Assembly (NCBI GenBank): GCA_947073495.1
Contig: CAMTMX010000010.1
Location: 1-53,897 of the forward strand
Length of the DNA stretch: 53,897 nucleotides
Origin: an uncultured Porphyromonadaceae bacterium
Lineage (GTDB): Bacteria; Bacteroidota; Bacteroidia; Bacteroidales; Muribaculaceae
Reading direction: 5' to 3'
Below are positions 1 to 7,877 of the stretch, piece after piece. A program made the position numbers and the translations under genes. Under the pieces are notes generated by a model. The model was not told where the DNA came from and did no database searches. It saw only the letters and a list, made by a program, of their open reading frames with translations. Every line of letters starts with the position of its first letter. Within the stretch, counting starts at the first letter, position 1.

Positions 1-516
1 AAGACTGACAATCACAGCGTCATAGTCGGCACGCGAAACGTTGTAGGAGGCATTCTTAGCCTTCACGCCTTCGCGCACACGTCCGAACACATCTATCTCC
101 CAGTTCATATCTGCGCCAAGCGAAAAATAAGAAGCAGCAGACGAAGGCACAGCCGGGCTTTCCACCGCGCCGCTTTGCTGCGCTCTCGACCAGCCTCCCG
201 ACACAGTGAGTGTAGGGAAATATCCCGCACGGGCTTCCTGCACACTTTTTCGGGACATATCTATACGCTTCAATGCAGCCGCCACATTGTAATTATTGGC
301 TACTGCCTGCGAAATAAGATTATCAAGAACGGGGTCATCAAACATTTTCCACCAGGAATCATCGGTAGGCAGTGTCTGGAAACATTGCTGCGTCATCTGC
401 CATTTCTCAGGTATGGAATCTCCGAGAAGAGCTGGACTCGACAATTGCCCGTGACCGTCGGCAACGGCGGTTATCATAGCAATCCCTATAGCAATATTGG
501 AGATGTGTTTTCTCAT
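1..516 (-). CDS. TolC-family outer-membrane efflux protein, 5' part only
   Basis: The first 172 codons of a gene whose 3' end lies beyond the window edge. The ATG at 516 opens a signal-peptide-like N-terminus (MRKHISNIAIGIAMITAVA) with no lipobox cysteine. Next comes the mature start of an RND-type outer-membrane factor: a DDSWWKMFDDPVLD motif, then NNYNVAAALKRIDMSRKSVQEARAGYFPTLTVSGGWS, shown here as the family's helical-barrel entry with its typical PTL turn and WEIDVFGRVR near residue 145. Proteins of this family form the outer-membrane channel of tripartite drug or metal efflux pumps and work with a periplasmic adaptor and an inner-membrane pump. Neither partner is in the window; they would normally lie upstream on this strand, which here is non-coding, or elsewhere. 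The family call is firm; the substrate is unknown. Confidence 0.85.
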   Translation of the reverse strand, partial: MRKHISNIAIGIAMITAVADGHGQLSSPALLGDSIPEKWQMTQQCFQTLPTDDSWWKMFDDPVLDNLISQAVANNYNVAAALKRIDMSRKSVQEARAGYFPTLTVSGGWSRAQQSGAVESPAVPSSAASYFSLGADMNWEIDVFGRVREGVKAKNASYNVSRADYDAVIVSL

Positions 517-605
517 AGCGGTGTGGAGATTAAATCTTAACGCCTGCAAGGCATCTGAATGCCGGCCAGATAAAAAACATGGCCGACATTTTATATTATG
601 TAAAA

Positions 606-613
606 CAAAACTA
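606..613 (-). promoter_or_regulatory. Putative -7 box for the TolC-type gene
   Basis: On the minus strand these bases read TAGTTTTG, an exact match to the Bacteroidota -7 consensus TAnnTTTG. It lies about 90 bases upstream of the porin start. I see no TTTG at the expected -33 spacing, so the call rests on one box. The rest of 517-778 holds no gene. Confidence 0.35.
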
Positions 614-720
614 ACCCTAAAATAGATTATGGCGCTTTCCTTAAAAAACACCGCCACTACAGTCTCGAAATTTAAGAAACACGGGCTCAAGCCGAAACGC
701 GCTCATTACCCCGCAATGCA

Positions 721-752
721 ATAGAAGCCACTCTTCTCAGAGTAGCTTCTAT
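721..752 (-). terminator. Hairpin downstream of tRNA-Gly
   Basis: A 12-bp stem (ATAGAAGCYACT type, with one G-T wobble) and an 8-base loop lie 27 bases downstream of the tRNA 3' end. The A/T tracts at 760-776 are between the tRNA and the hairpin, not after it, so this is not a textbook intrinsic terminator. The position suggests 3' processing or termination of the tRNA transcript. Confidence 0.4.
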
Positions 753-778
753 GCCTATGAAAAAAATTTTTTTATTAT

Positions 779-854
779 TGGAGCGGTAAGCGAGGCTCGA
801 ACTCGTGACCCTCAGCTTGGGAAGCTGATGCTCTACCAACTGAGCTATTACCGC
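779..854 (-). tRNA. tRNA-Gly (anticodon CCC)
   Basis: On the minus strand this 76-base segment folds as a complete cloverleaf. The 7-bp acceptor stem pairs GCGGTAA with TTACCGC, and the discriminator base is T. The D arm carries AGCTCAGTTGGTAGAGC. The anticodon stem pairs TCAGC with GCTGA around the loop TTCCCAA, giving anticodon CCC. The T arm carries GTTCGAGCC. The 3' CCA is encoded (779-781 read CCA on the minus strand). The anticodon reads GGG glycine codons. The gene stands alone with its own promoter. Confidence 0.95.
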
Positions 855-864
855 GTTTGCGATG

Positions 865-896
865 CAAATTTAAGAAGAAATTTCATGCCAACCAAA
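865..896 (-). promoter_or_regulatory. sigma-ABfr promoter for tRNA-Gly
   Basis: On the minus strand TTTG (896-893) and TAAATTTG (872-865) are separated by 20 bases. Both boxes match the Bacteroidota consensus exactly. Transcription should begin a few bases before the tRNA 5' end at 854. Confidence 0.8.
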
Positions 897-947
897 AAAT
901 TCACCTGTTTTTTACCCATTTTTTATAATCACCACAAAAAAAATTCT

Positions 948-955
948 TAATTTTG
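948..955 (+). promoter_or_regulatory. Putative -7 box for the GYF/CD225 pair
   Basis: TAATTTTG matches TAnnTTTG and lies about 98 bases before the ATG at 1053. The -33 region is a T-rich tract without a clear TTTG. No other promoter is evident before the second gene at 1890, so the two genes are probably co-transcribed from here. Confidence 0.5.
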
Positions 956-1052
956 CATTTATCAATGCGATAATCATACTTTTCAAAACACGTATGATAT
1001 TATAAATCCTCAAAACAGCATTGACCAAACCCAAAACACAGAATCTTAACAT

Positions 1053-1844
1053 ATGGAATATTATATAGTGGTCAACGACCGTCAGCAAGGTCCATTCTCC
1101 AAAGAAGAACTTCGTCAGAACAATATAAGCCGTGACACCCTCGTATGGCGTTCCGGTATGCCCGATTGGGTAAAAGCCTCTGATCTCCCGGAGCTTGCAG
1201 ACATCTTTATAATCGATGTAAACGCCACAGACGCAAATCAGGAATCAACAGCCGACAATGGATGGTATGCCATGATAAACGGCAACCGCATAGGTCCCGC
1301 CACTGTAGCAGAACTCATGAACCGTGGGCTCAGACTTGACACACCCGTTTGGCATAACGGACTTCACGACTGGGTTCCTGCCTCGACACAAGTTGAAATT
1401 GCACAGGCATTCAACAACAACCGTCCTCCACACTTCAATACATACGGACAGCAATCTTACGGACAGCAACCCAATTTCAGCCAGAATCCGCAATATGGCA
1501 ATCAACAATTCGGCGGCAACAACCAGTATAACAACCCATACAACAATCAGCCATACAATAATCAGCCATACAACAATTCCCCGTCACATACCAATTGGTT
1601 GCCATGGGCAATAGTAGCTGCTGTAATAGGTTTTCTTTTCTCATGTATCGGCTCTATTTTCGGTATAATAGCCATTGTTCAGGCAAACAAGGCAAACGAC
1701 ATGTATGCCGCAGGATATAAAGAGCAGGGAGATTCCGCCAATAATTCGGCAAAAACCATGACAATTATCGGTCTTGTGCTTGCCGGAATCGGACTTGTAG
1801 CCAGCACTGCATTTTTGAGAGGGAACTTATTCAATTATATCTGA
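1053..1844 (+). CDS. Membrane protein with two GYF_2 domains and a CD225/dispanin-like C-terminus
   Basis: This 263-aa protein has four parts. Residues 1-50 and 70-118 are two GYF_2 modules, each with the Y-x-x-x-x-G-x-x-x-GP(F/A) start and a V-W-x-x-G-(M/L)-x-D-W-V motif. Residues 120-180 form a low-complexity Q/N/Y/G linker with a YNNQP repeat. Residues 183-209 and 235-256 are two hydrophobic segments, separated by a polar stretch (AIVQANKANDMYAAGYKEQG) characteristic of CD225/dispanin (IFITM-like) domains. GYF_2 modules are predicted protein-binding domains, probably cytoplasmic here. No catalytic residues are visible and no specific function can be assigned. The 190-aa neighbour at 1890 shares the architecture, so this is a paralogous pair. 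Confidence 0.8.
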   Translation: MEYYIVVNDRQQGPFSKEELRQNNISRDTLVWRSGMPDWVKASDLPELADIFIIDVNATDANQESTADNGWYAMINGNRIGPATVAELMNRGLRLDTPVWHNGLHDWVPASTQVEIAQAFNNNRPPHFNTYGQQSYGQQPNFSQNPQYGNQQFGGNNQYNNPYNNQPYNNQPYNNSPSHTNWLPWAIVAAVIGFLFSCIGSIFGIIAIVQANKANDMYAAGYKEQGDSANNSAKTMTIIGLVLAGIGLVASTAFLRGNLFNYI

Positions 1845-1889
1845 TTTCCCTTAAAACCGGAAACTTAAATTATTGATATTATTATCGTA

Positions 1890-2462
1890 ATGAAATATTA
1901 TGCTATGATCGACGGCGAATGCCGCGGACCATACGAACTTGATCAACTTGCAGATGCAGGAGTCCGTCCTTCCACATACGTCTGGTGCAAAGGGATGGAC
2001 GACTGGGAAAAAGCAGAAGACGTCGCAGATGTTTGCAGAATGTTCCGTAACCGTCTTTACGACCTTATGCATCCCTCAAGTGTCGATGCCGAGCGGATAT
2101 CCAACACTCCGGCTGTCACTACTCCCGAAGATCAGGCGGCTCCCGGATTTACACGTTTCGACCGTCATCTTCAGGATTCTGATACACCTACCCTTCCGTC
2201 GATCGAAGAAATTGAAAAACGGGATGACCAAACACCTCCTCCTTCCATGTTGCTCCCGTTGGCAATAATCGTTACACTTCTTTGCTGCATTCCCACAGGT
2301 ATTGTGGCGATACTATATGCCGTCAAGGCTAAAAAACAATGGAACTTTGAGCCCGGGTCTCATCTCGCCGGCACTTACTGCCGGTCTGCAAAGATGTGGA
2401 TAGGAATCTCGTTCTTTCTCGGCATGATCTTCTATGCTTTCTTGCTGAGATTCTTTTTATAA
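1890..2462 (+). CDS. Membrane protein with one GYF_2 domain and a CD225/dispanin-like C-terminus
   Basis: This 190-aa protein is a shorter paralogue of the gene at 1053. Residues 1-50 are one GYF_2 module (KYYAMIDGECRGPYELDQL, then YVWCKGMDDWEKA). Residues 60-118 form an acidic, proline-rich linker. Residues 121-145 and 168-189 are two membrane segments around the basic loop AVKAKKQW, followed by a YCRSAKMWIG motif as in CD225 proteins. The start lies 45 bases after the previous stop, so the two are probably one transcript. A hairpin repeat begins 6 bases after the stop, and a strong bidirectional terminator follows at 2515-2577. The function is unknown; membrane anchoring of a protein-binding module is an inference. 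Confidence 0.8.
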   Translation: MKYYAMIDGECRGPYELDQLADAGVRPSTYVWCKGMDDWEKAEDVADVCRMFRNRLYDLMHPSSVDAERISNTPAVTTPEDQAAPGFTRFDRHLQDSDTPTLPSIEEIEKRDDQTPPPSMLLPLAIIVTLLCCIPTGIVAILYAVKAKKQWNFEPGSHLAGTYCRSAKMWIGISFFLGMIFYAFLLRFFL

Positions 2463-2468
2463 ATAATT

Positions 2469-2490
2469 CAACTTTCGCAAGCGAAAGTTG
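2469..2490. repeat. Hairpin of the intergenic hairpin-heptad family (AACTTTCGC type)
   Basis: CAACTTTCGC and GCGAAAGTTG form a near-perfect palindrome 6 bases after the stop at 2462, followed by AGGGTGGTTAG, a degenerate copy of the GGGTTA words. The same hairpin recurs at 13099-13120 and, with one mismatch, at 13993-14014. Confidence 0.75.
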
Positions 2491-2514
2491 AGGGTGGTTA
2501 GTTTGCGAAAATGT

Positions 2515-2577
2515 AAATAATAAGAACAAAAATAGCGGGGCTTCGATGAAACCCCGCTATTTTTGTTCTTATTATTT
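2515..2577. terminator. Bidirectional terminator between the GYF gene and secA
   Basis: Two 26-base arms (2515-2540 and 2552-2577) are perfect inverted repeats with an 11-base loop. The GC core is GCGGGG/CCCCGC, flanked by A-rich and T-rich tracts that act as U-tracts in both directions. The right arm overlaps the first two bases of the secA stop codon (2576-2578). It should terminate both convergent transcripts. Confidence 0.9.
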
Positions 2578-5500
2578 AAAGATTTTTGCCGTGGCAATTC
2601 TTATATTTCTTGCCGCTGCCGCAAGGACACGGATCATTTCTGCCTACTTTTGGATCAGCCTTCACCGGCTGTTTTGCCGGAGACTGCTGACGGTTTACAT
2701 TCTGAGCTGCCTGACGCTGTGCGCTCTCCCCCGGATAACTGTCGCGGGTTGTGCTGTAATTAGCGTAGGGATTTGGCATTGTCTGGGAAGTATACTCCCT
2801 GCGTATTTCCTGTTGCTGTGCCGCATACGCCTGAGCCTGCTGAGCCTGGCGCTGCTGTTCGCGCGCCTCGCGTGCCGCAGCTTCGGCAGCCTTAGCCTCT
2901 TCATAGTCAGGCACTGCGAGTTTGCCGCGCATAAGGGTTGCCACAGATTTTGAGTTCATATCCCAGAGCATCTTCTTCCAGAGCTCATAAGCCTCAAGTT
3001 TATAGATCACAAGAGGATCCTTTTGCTCGTAAGATGCATTCTGCACAGATTTACGGAGTTCATCCATCTCGCGGAGCTGTTCCTGCCATGCCTTGTCGAT
3101 AGAAGAAAGAAGCACCGTCTTCTCCCATTGCTTCGTGAGCGCTGCGCAGTTATTGTCATACGCCTCCTTGATGTCACAACGGATATTAAACATTCTTCTT
3201 CCGTCTGTCACAGGGACACCGACAAGACCGGTGGCACCGCGTTCCTCCACAAATTCCTTTATATAAGGCATAGCGCCTTCCGCCATCTTCTGCTTATTGC
3301 GGTTGTAGGTATGCATAGCCGATTCGGCAAGACGGTCGGTCATTACATTAGCATCAAGCTTTGCATATTCTTCCTCAGTGAAAGGCACTTCTATGGCAAG
3401 AGACTTGCGCACCGCCTCGTCAAACTCTTTGAAACCTCCGTCATACCTGCGGGAGGCAAGTTCGAGAGAAGTCTCATAGATCATATTGGCGATATCGGTG
3501 CCGATGCGTTCACCCTTGAGTGCGTTCTGACGGCGACCGTATACACCCTTACGCTGGGCGTTCATTACGTCGTCATACTCCACAAGGCGCTTACGGATAC
3601 CGAAGTTGTTTTCCTCAACACGCTTCTGCGCATTCTCTATTGAACGGGTCACCATCTTGCTCTCTATCATATCACCCTCCTGGAACCCGAGTTTGTCAAG
3701 GGTCTTGACAATTCGTTCGTTGGCAAACAGACGCATCACCGTGTCTTCAAACGACACGAAGAATACGGAAGATCCCGGGTCACCCTGACGTCCGGCACGT
3801 CCGCGGAGCTGACGGTCCACACGGCGTGATTCATGACGCTCGGTGCCGATGATTGCAAGACCTCCCGCCGCCTTCACTTCAGGCGACAGCTTGATGTCGG
3901 TACCGCGGCCTGCCATGTTGGTGGCGATGGTCACAGTGCCTGTCTTACCTGCCTGTGCTACAATCTCCGCCTCTTTCTGGTGGTATTTTGCATTAAGCAC
4001 CTGATGAGGGATCTTGCGCAACTGAAGCATCTTTGAAAGAAGTTCCGAAATCTCCACAGAAGTAGTACCGACAAGAACAGGGCGACCTGCCTTGACCATA
4101 TCTTCCACCTCCTGAATAACCGCTGCATATTTCTCCTTCTTGGTGCGGTATACGCGGTCGTTCTGGTCATTACGGATCACAGGACGGTTAGTCGGGATTT
4201 CTGTAACCTCAAGCTTATAGATATCATAGAACTCGCCCGCCTCGGTCATCGCCGTACCGGTCATACCGGCAAGCTTACGATACATACGGAAATAGTTCTG
4301 CAATGTGATTGTGGCATAAGTCTGTGTGGCAGCCTCTACTTTCACACCTTCCTTCGCTTCTATAGCCTGATGAAGTCCGTCGCTGTAGCGACGTCCCTCC
4401 ATGATACGTCCGGTCTGCTCGTCAACGATCTTGATCTTGTTGTCGTCGATCACATATTCCACATCCTTGTCAAAGAGGGTGTAAGCCTTAAGAAGCTGGT
4501 TTACGGTATGCACACGTTCAGCCTTGATAGAATAATTCTGAAGCAGGGCGTCTTTCTTCTCCTGATGCTCCTCTTTTGTTCCCTCTTCGTTTTCAACTGC
4601 AGAAAGCTGAGCCGCGATATCGGGAAGCACGAAGAACTCCGGATCCTGGGTTGTGCCGGTAAGCACCTCGATACCCTTGTCGGTAAGTTCTATGCTGTGG
4701 TTCTTCTCATCGATCACAAAGAAGAGTGGCTCCACAGCCTTTGGCATCTCGCGGTTGTTGTCTGCCATATATTTAGCCTCAACCTTGAGAAGGAGCTGCT
4801 TGATACCTTCCTCGCTGAGATAACGGATCAACGGGTTGTGCTTGGGAAGACCCTTGTAGGCGCGGAAAAGTGAAAGACCGCCATCTTCGAGAAGCTGCTC
4901 GGGAGTGAGGGGCTTTTTACCCTCCTCTTTAGTGTCATACTTAGCCACCTTTTCCGGATCTCCGCTCATGGCTGCGGCAATCTTCTCTTTCGCCTCAAGG
5001 AGAAGCCCCTGCACAAGCTTGCGCTGTGCGTTTACCACCTTCTCTACGTTGGGTTTGAAATCATTAAACATCTGGTCGTCACCCTTGGGAACCGGACCTG
5101 AGATGATCAATGGTGTACGGGCATCGTCGATAAGGACAGAGTCGACCTCATCGACAATCGCATAATAATGTTCGTCACGCTGCACAAGATCGGTGGTCTG
5201 TGTAGCCATATTGTCACGCAGATAGTCGAAACCGAACTCATTGTTTGTGCCGAAAGTGATGTCGCAGCGATAAGCCCTGCGGCGTTCCTCCGAGTTGGGA
5301 TCTGTCTTATCGATACAATCCACAGTCAGACCATGGAACTGATAAAGCGGACCCATCCATTCGGAGTCTCGTTTGGCAAGATAGTCATTGACCGTCACGA
5401 CATGCACACCTTCACCTGTGAGTGCATTCAGGAACACAGGGAGGGTAGCCACAAGAGTCTTACCTTCACCGGTAGCCATCTCCGCGATATTGTTGGAAGC

Positions 5501-6076
5501 CTTGTCGCCGTTCATAATGCCATGAAGCACCATACCTCCGATAAGCTGCACGTCATAATGCACCATGTCCCAGGTCATCTGGTTGCCTCCGGCAATCCAA
5601 CTGTTGCGATAGATAGCCTTGTCACCTTCGATAGTGACGAAATCCTTACCTGCAGCGGCAAGTTCACGGTCTGCCTGAGTGGCGTTGACCTCGATTATCT
5701 CATTTTGTGCGAAGCGGCGTGCGGTTTCCTTAACGACCGCGAAAACTTCGGGAAGCACTTCGTCAAGACGACGCGCATACATCTTAAACATGTCCTCGCG
5801 CAATTCATCTATCTTCTTCCAATATGGTTCACGCTTGTCATAGTCGAGAGTTTCAAGCTCCGTGCGGATCTCCGCCATTTTGTCTTTATACTCTTTAGCC
5901 TCTCCGCGGATGCTGTCGCGGATCACATCTATTCTGCCGCGAAGTTCATCAGTTGATATTCCTGTCAGCTCCTCGCTGATAGGGTAAATCTCTTTCTTGA
6001 GGCGATCCCACAAAGGACGCACAGCGCGTTCACTCTGGTCGCCGAATATTTTTTTAAGTATATTGTTAAATCCCAT
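2576..6076 (-). CDS. secA: Preprotein translocase ATPase subunit SecA
   Basis: SecA is the cytoplasmic motor that pushes unfolded preproteins through SecYEG. This 1166-aa protein is longer than E. coli SecA (901 aa), as is usual for Bacteroidota, with extra sequence in the N-terminal region and around residues 350-520. Walker A is ATGEGKT at 201-207 and the DEVD box is at 309-312. Later motifs are [10 protein letters not shown] and [12 protein letters not shown]. The tail is A/Q/R-rich and ends in the zinc-binding motif [16 protein letters not shown], which in other bacteria contacts SecB and phospholipid. The ATG at 6076 gives the expected [12 protein letters not shown] start. The gene stands alone between an intergenic region of simple repeats and a terminator. 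Confidence 0.98.
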   Translation of the reverse strand: MGFNNILKKIFGDQSERAVRPLWDRLKKEIYPISEELTGISTDELRGRIDVIRDSIRGEAKEYKDKMAEIRTELETLDYDKREPYWKKIDELREDMFKMYARRLDEVLPEVFAVVKETARRFAQNEIIEVNATQADRELAAAGKDFVTIEGDKAIYRNSWIAGGNQMTWDMVHYDVQLIGGMVLHGIMNGDKASNNIAEMATGEGKTLVATLPVFLNALTGEGVHVVTVNDYLAKRDSEWMGPLYQFHGLTVDCIDKTDPNSEERRRAYRCDITFGTNNEFGFDYLRDNMATQTTDLVQRDEHYYAIVDEVDSVLIDDARTPLIISGPVPKGDDQMFNDFKPNVEKVVNAQRKLVQGLLLEAKEKIAAAMSGDPEKVAKYDTKEEGKKPLTPEQLLEDGGLSLFRAYKGLPKHNPLIRYLSEEGIKQLLLKVEAKYMADNNREMPKAVEPLFFVIDEKNHSIELTDKGIEVLTGTTQDPEFFVLPDIAAQLSAVENEEGTKEEHQEKKDALLQNYSIKAERVHTVNQLLKAYTLFDKDVEYVIDDNKIKIVDEQTGRIMEGRRYSDGLHQAIEAKEGVKVEAATQTYATITLQNYFRMYRKLAGMTGTAMTEAGEFYDIYKLEVTEIPTNRPVIRNDQNDRVYRTKKEKYAAVIQEVEDMVKAGRPVLVGTTSVEISELLSKMLQLRKIPHQVLNAKYHQKEAEIVAQAGKTGTVTIATNMAGRGTDIKLSPEVKAAGGLAIIGTERHESRRVDRQLRGRAGRQGDPGSSVFFVSFEDTVMRLFANERIVKTLDKLGFQEGDMIESKMVTRSIENAQKRVEENNFGIRKRLVEYDDVMNAQRKGVYGRRQNALKGERIGTDIANMIYETSLELASRRYDGGFKEFDEAVRKSLAIEVPFTEEEYAKLDANVMTDRLAESAMHTYNRNKQKMAEGAMPYIKEFVEERGATGLVGVPVTDGRRMFNIRCDIKEAYDNNCAALTKQWEKTVLLSSIDKAWQEQLREMDELRKSVQNASYEQKDPLVIYKLEAYELWKKMLWDMNSKSVATLMRGKLAVPDYEEAKAAEAAAREAREQQRQAQQAQAYAAQQQEIRREYTSQTMPNPYANYSTTRDSYPGESAQRQAAQNVNRQQSPAKQPVKADPKVGRNDPCPCGSGKKYKNCHGKNL

Positions 6077-6087
6077 GGACTCTTATT

Positions 6088-6124
6088 ATCAATTAGTAAT
6101 TTTCAATTAGTAATTATCAATTTT
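6088..6124. repeat. AATTAGTAATT-word repeat upstream of secA
   Basis: Two near-copies of CAATTAGTAATT plus a partial third lie in the secA leader. The same words recur at 31797-31835 and 31877-31930 upstream of greA, 25 kb away, but not in coding DNA. Confidence 0.6.
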
Positions 6125-6128
6125 ATAT

Positions 6129-6179
6129 TGTCGGTCGTTGGTCGTTGGTTGTCGGTCGTTGGTCTTGGTCTTGGGTCGC
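6129..6179. repeat. GTCGTTGG-word tandem repeat upstream of secA
   Basis: An imperfect tandem of GTCGGTCGTTGG / TCGTTGG / TCTTGG words, G+T-only on the plus strand apart from the C residues. It occurs once in the window, in the secA 5' region. Confidence 0.6.
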
Positions 6180-6210
6180 TGTTTTGAAATCTGATCTTCC
6201 GAATATTATT

Positions 6211-6288
6211 AAACCATTAACTCGTAACCATAAACTCGTAACCCTATAATCTCATAACCCTATAACCCTTTTGCGATAGCAAAAATTA
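6211..6288. repeat. Hairpin-heptad element downstream of the phosphatase-fold gene
   Basis: Read on the minus strand, the hairpin TTTTGCTATCGCAAAA (6284-6269) starts 6 bases after the stop of the gene at 6291. It is followed by GGGTTATAGGGTTATGAG and then by degenerate copies (GGTTACGAG words) out to about 6211. It is one member of the window-wide family described in the findings. Confidence 0.75.
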
Positions 6289-6290
6289 AA

Positions 6291-7877
6291 CTATTTACGG
6301 GGGAGATTGATCGGCTTTGACTCAGCACCGTTAGGGGAGCGTATTCTCAGCACCTGAGTAACGGTCGGTGCAATCGCAGTGGCTTCTACCGGGGTGTTTA
6401 TGATGACCGGAGCCACGCCGCAACCCATAATGAACACAGGTGTCTGCACCATACTCGACCGTGCCACCTGAGTCTCATTCGGAAACTTGGTATCGTTTAC
6501 AATATTCCATCCCGCATTAAACTCGAGGACGACATCACCGCCGGTTTTCGGATCAATGCCGAGGCGCATTGCCTCCATTGCCGGGAGAGCGGAAGTCATG
6601 ATGTCTCCCATAGTGAAGGCATCGTTCACGCCACTCATCTGCACAAGGAAATCTCGCGTAGCTTCAGCCACTTCCTTCAGGTCAAGCTTACGCTCCTCGA
6701 TCTGTTTACGGTCAAGATATACGTGGCCGCCGCTGTAGGTGTCTACATAATCACCGTTGCCATAACGGGCGGTGAGGTACGAATTCAGAAGAGAAAGAGC
6801 CCGGCGCACTGAGAAATCGCCGGTAGGGGTGCGATACTGAGGATCGTCGGCGACAGCATCGTCATAATATCCTGTAGACGCCACATACACAAGAGTGTTG
6901 TCAAGCCCGACATACTTCTCTATTGCATCAAACAGGCGCGTGAGCTGTCCGTCAAGACGGATGTAGCTGTCTTCAAGTTCAAGACGGAAATCCCCGTCTT
7001 TCACGTATTTATAAGGGGCTGCGGTATACCCGACATTCAGCATGTCGATAGCGTCGCCTTTTCCGCCGACCTTAAGGTCTTTCAGATAAGTTATCGCCAC
7101 GTCGGTCACCTCCGTGTTGACCATAGGCGAAGACAGATACATACGATACACACTGCGGTCTGCCGTGGGGAACGTATGTTTGAAATCAAGAATGCGCTTT
7201 TGTGCAGGAAGTCCGGGATAAGACGAAAGCGGGAGAGCCGGCTTCCACTGCATGGTGTCTATTCTTGAAGATATCGACTCGTTGTAGTTGCGCTGGGTCA
7301 CGACAGCCGGGGCATCGCGATAATAAGTCGTGGTAGCCCACTTCCCTGTATTGTCGTTAATCCAGAAAGCGGATGTCCCCGCATGACCAGCCATAATGAT
7401 CGACTGCTGGGCATCGGGTGCAATTGAATAGATGGAGGCAAGACCGGCACCGTCTATAGCGATTTCGTCACTGATTGTAGAGAGCCGGAGATTTACGGGG
7501 GAATAAGTTTCGGTAGTGAAATTACCGATCATCGACGGATCATGCAACGTCGGGACCATGTCTTTTATGGCAGGATCAAACACCTTGGAAGCTGTCACAC
7601 CATTGTGGCGTGGATACCCTCCTGTGTAAATCATCGCCGTTCCGCTTGCCGGGTCGAGTCCATTGACCTTGAAATCCACATCCTTGATGAAAGCCCCCTC
7701 TTTCATCAGCTTCTTGAATCCTTTTTCCCCGAAAAGATTTTGAAGATATTCGATATAATCGGTGCGAAGCTGGTCGATCATTATCCCTACCACAAGTTTT
7801 GGGCGTGAACTATCGGCGTAGAGCATCGTATTGATGCCCACAAGACCGCATATCACCGATGTTATCAGACGATTCAT
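6291..7877 (-). CDS. Alkaline-phosphatase-superfamily protein (PafA-like), probably catalytically dead
   Basis: A 528-aa secreted or periplasmic protein with an N-terminal signal (…VGINTMLYA). Its fold resembles type I phosphodiesterase / PafA alkaline phosphatases: LVVGIMIDQLRTDYIEYL at 28-45, IYTGGYPRHNGV at 83-94, AGHAGTSAFWINDNTGKW at 163-180, and LEDSYIRLDGQLTRLFDAIE at 301-320. Against the family pattern, only the first metal ligand (Asp35) is clearly retained. The Thr nucleophile of the T-x-P-G-H motif, the K-x-R pair before AGH, the D-x-x-x-H motif, the DHG motif (here STGYYDD, 335-340) and the last His (here VQTPVF) all look replaced. Its ATG overlaps the stop of the DUF4105 gene (ATGA), so translation is coupled. 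It may be a binding or scaffold protein. The fold is confident; the loss of activity is my inference from motif alignment by eye. Confidence 0.75.
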   Translation of the reverse strand: MNRLITSVICGLVGINTMLYADSSRPKLVVGIMIDQLRTDYIEYLQNLFGEKGFKKLMKEGAFIKDVDFKVNGLDPASGTAMIYTGGYPRHNGVTASKVFDPAIKDMVPTLHDPSMIGNFTTETYSPVNLRLSTISDEIAIDGAGLASIYSIAPDAQQSIIMAGHAGTSAFWINDNTGKWATTTYYRDAPAVVTQRNYNESISSRIDTMQWKPALPLSSYPGLPAQKRILDFKHTFPTADRSVYRMYLSSPMVNTEVTDVAITYLKDLKVGGKGDAIDMLNVGYTAAPYKYVKDGDFRLELEDSYIRLDGQLTRLFDAIEKYVGLDNTLVYVASTGYYDDAVADDPQYRTPTGDFSVRRALSLLNSYLTARYGNGDYVDTYSGGHVYLDRKQIEERKLDLKEVAEATRDFLVQMSGVNDAFTMGDIMTSALPAMEAMRLGIDPKTGGDVVLEFNAGWNIVNDTKFPNETQVARSSMVQTPVFIMGCGVAPVIINTPVEATAIAPTVTQVLRIRSPNGAESKPINLPRK

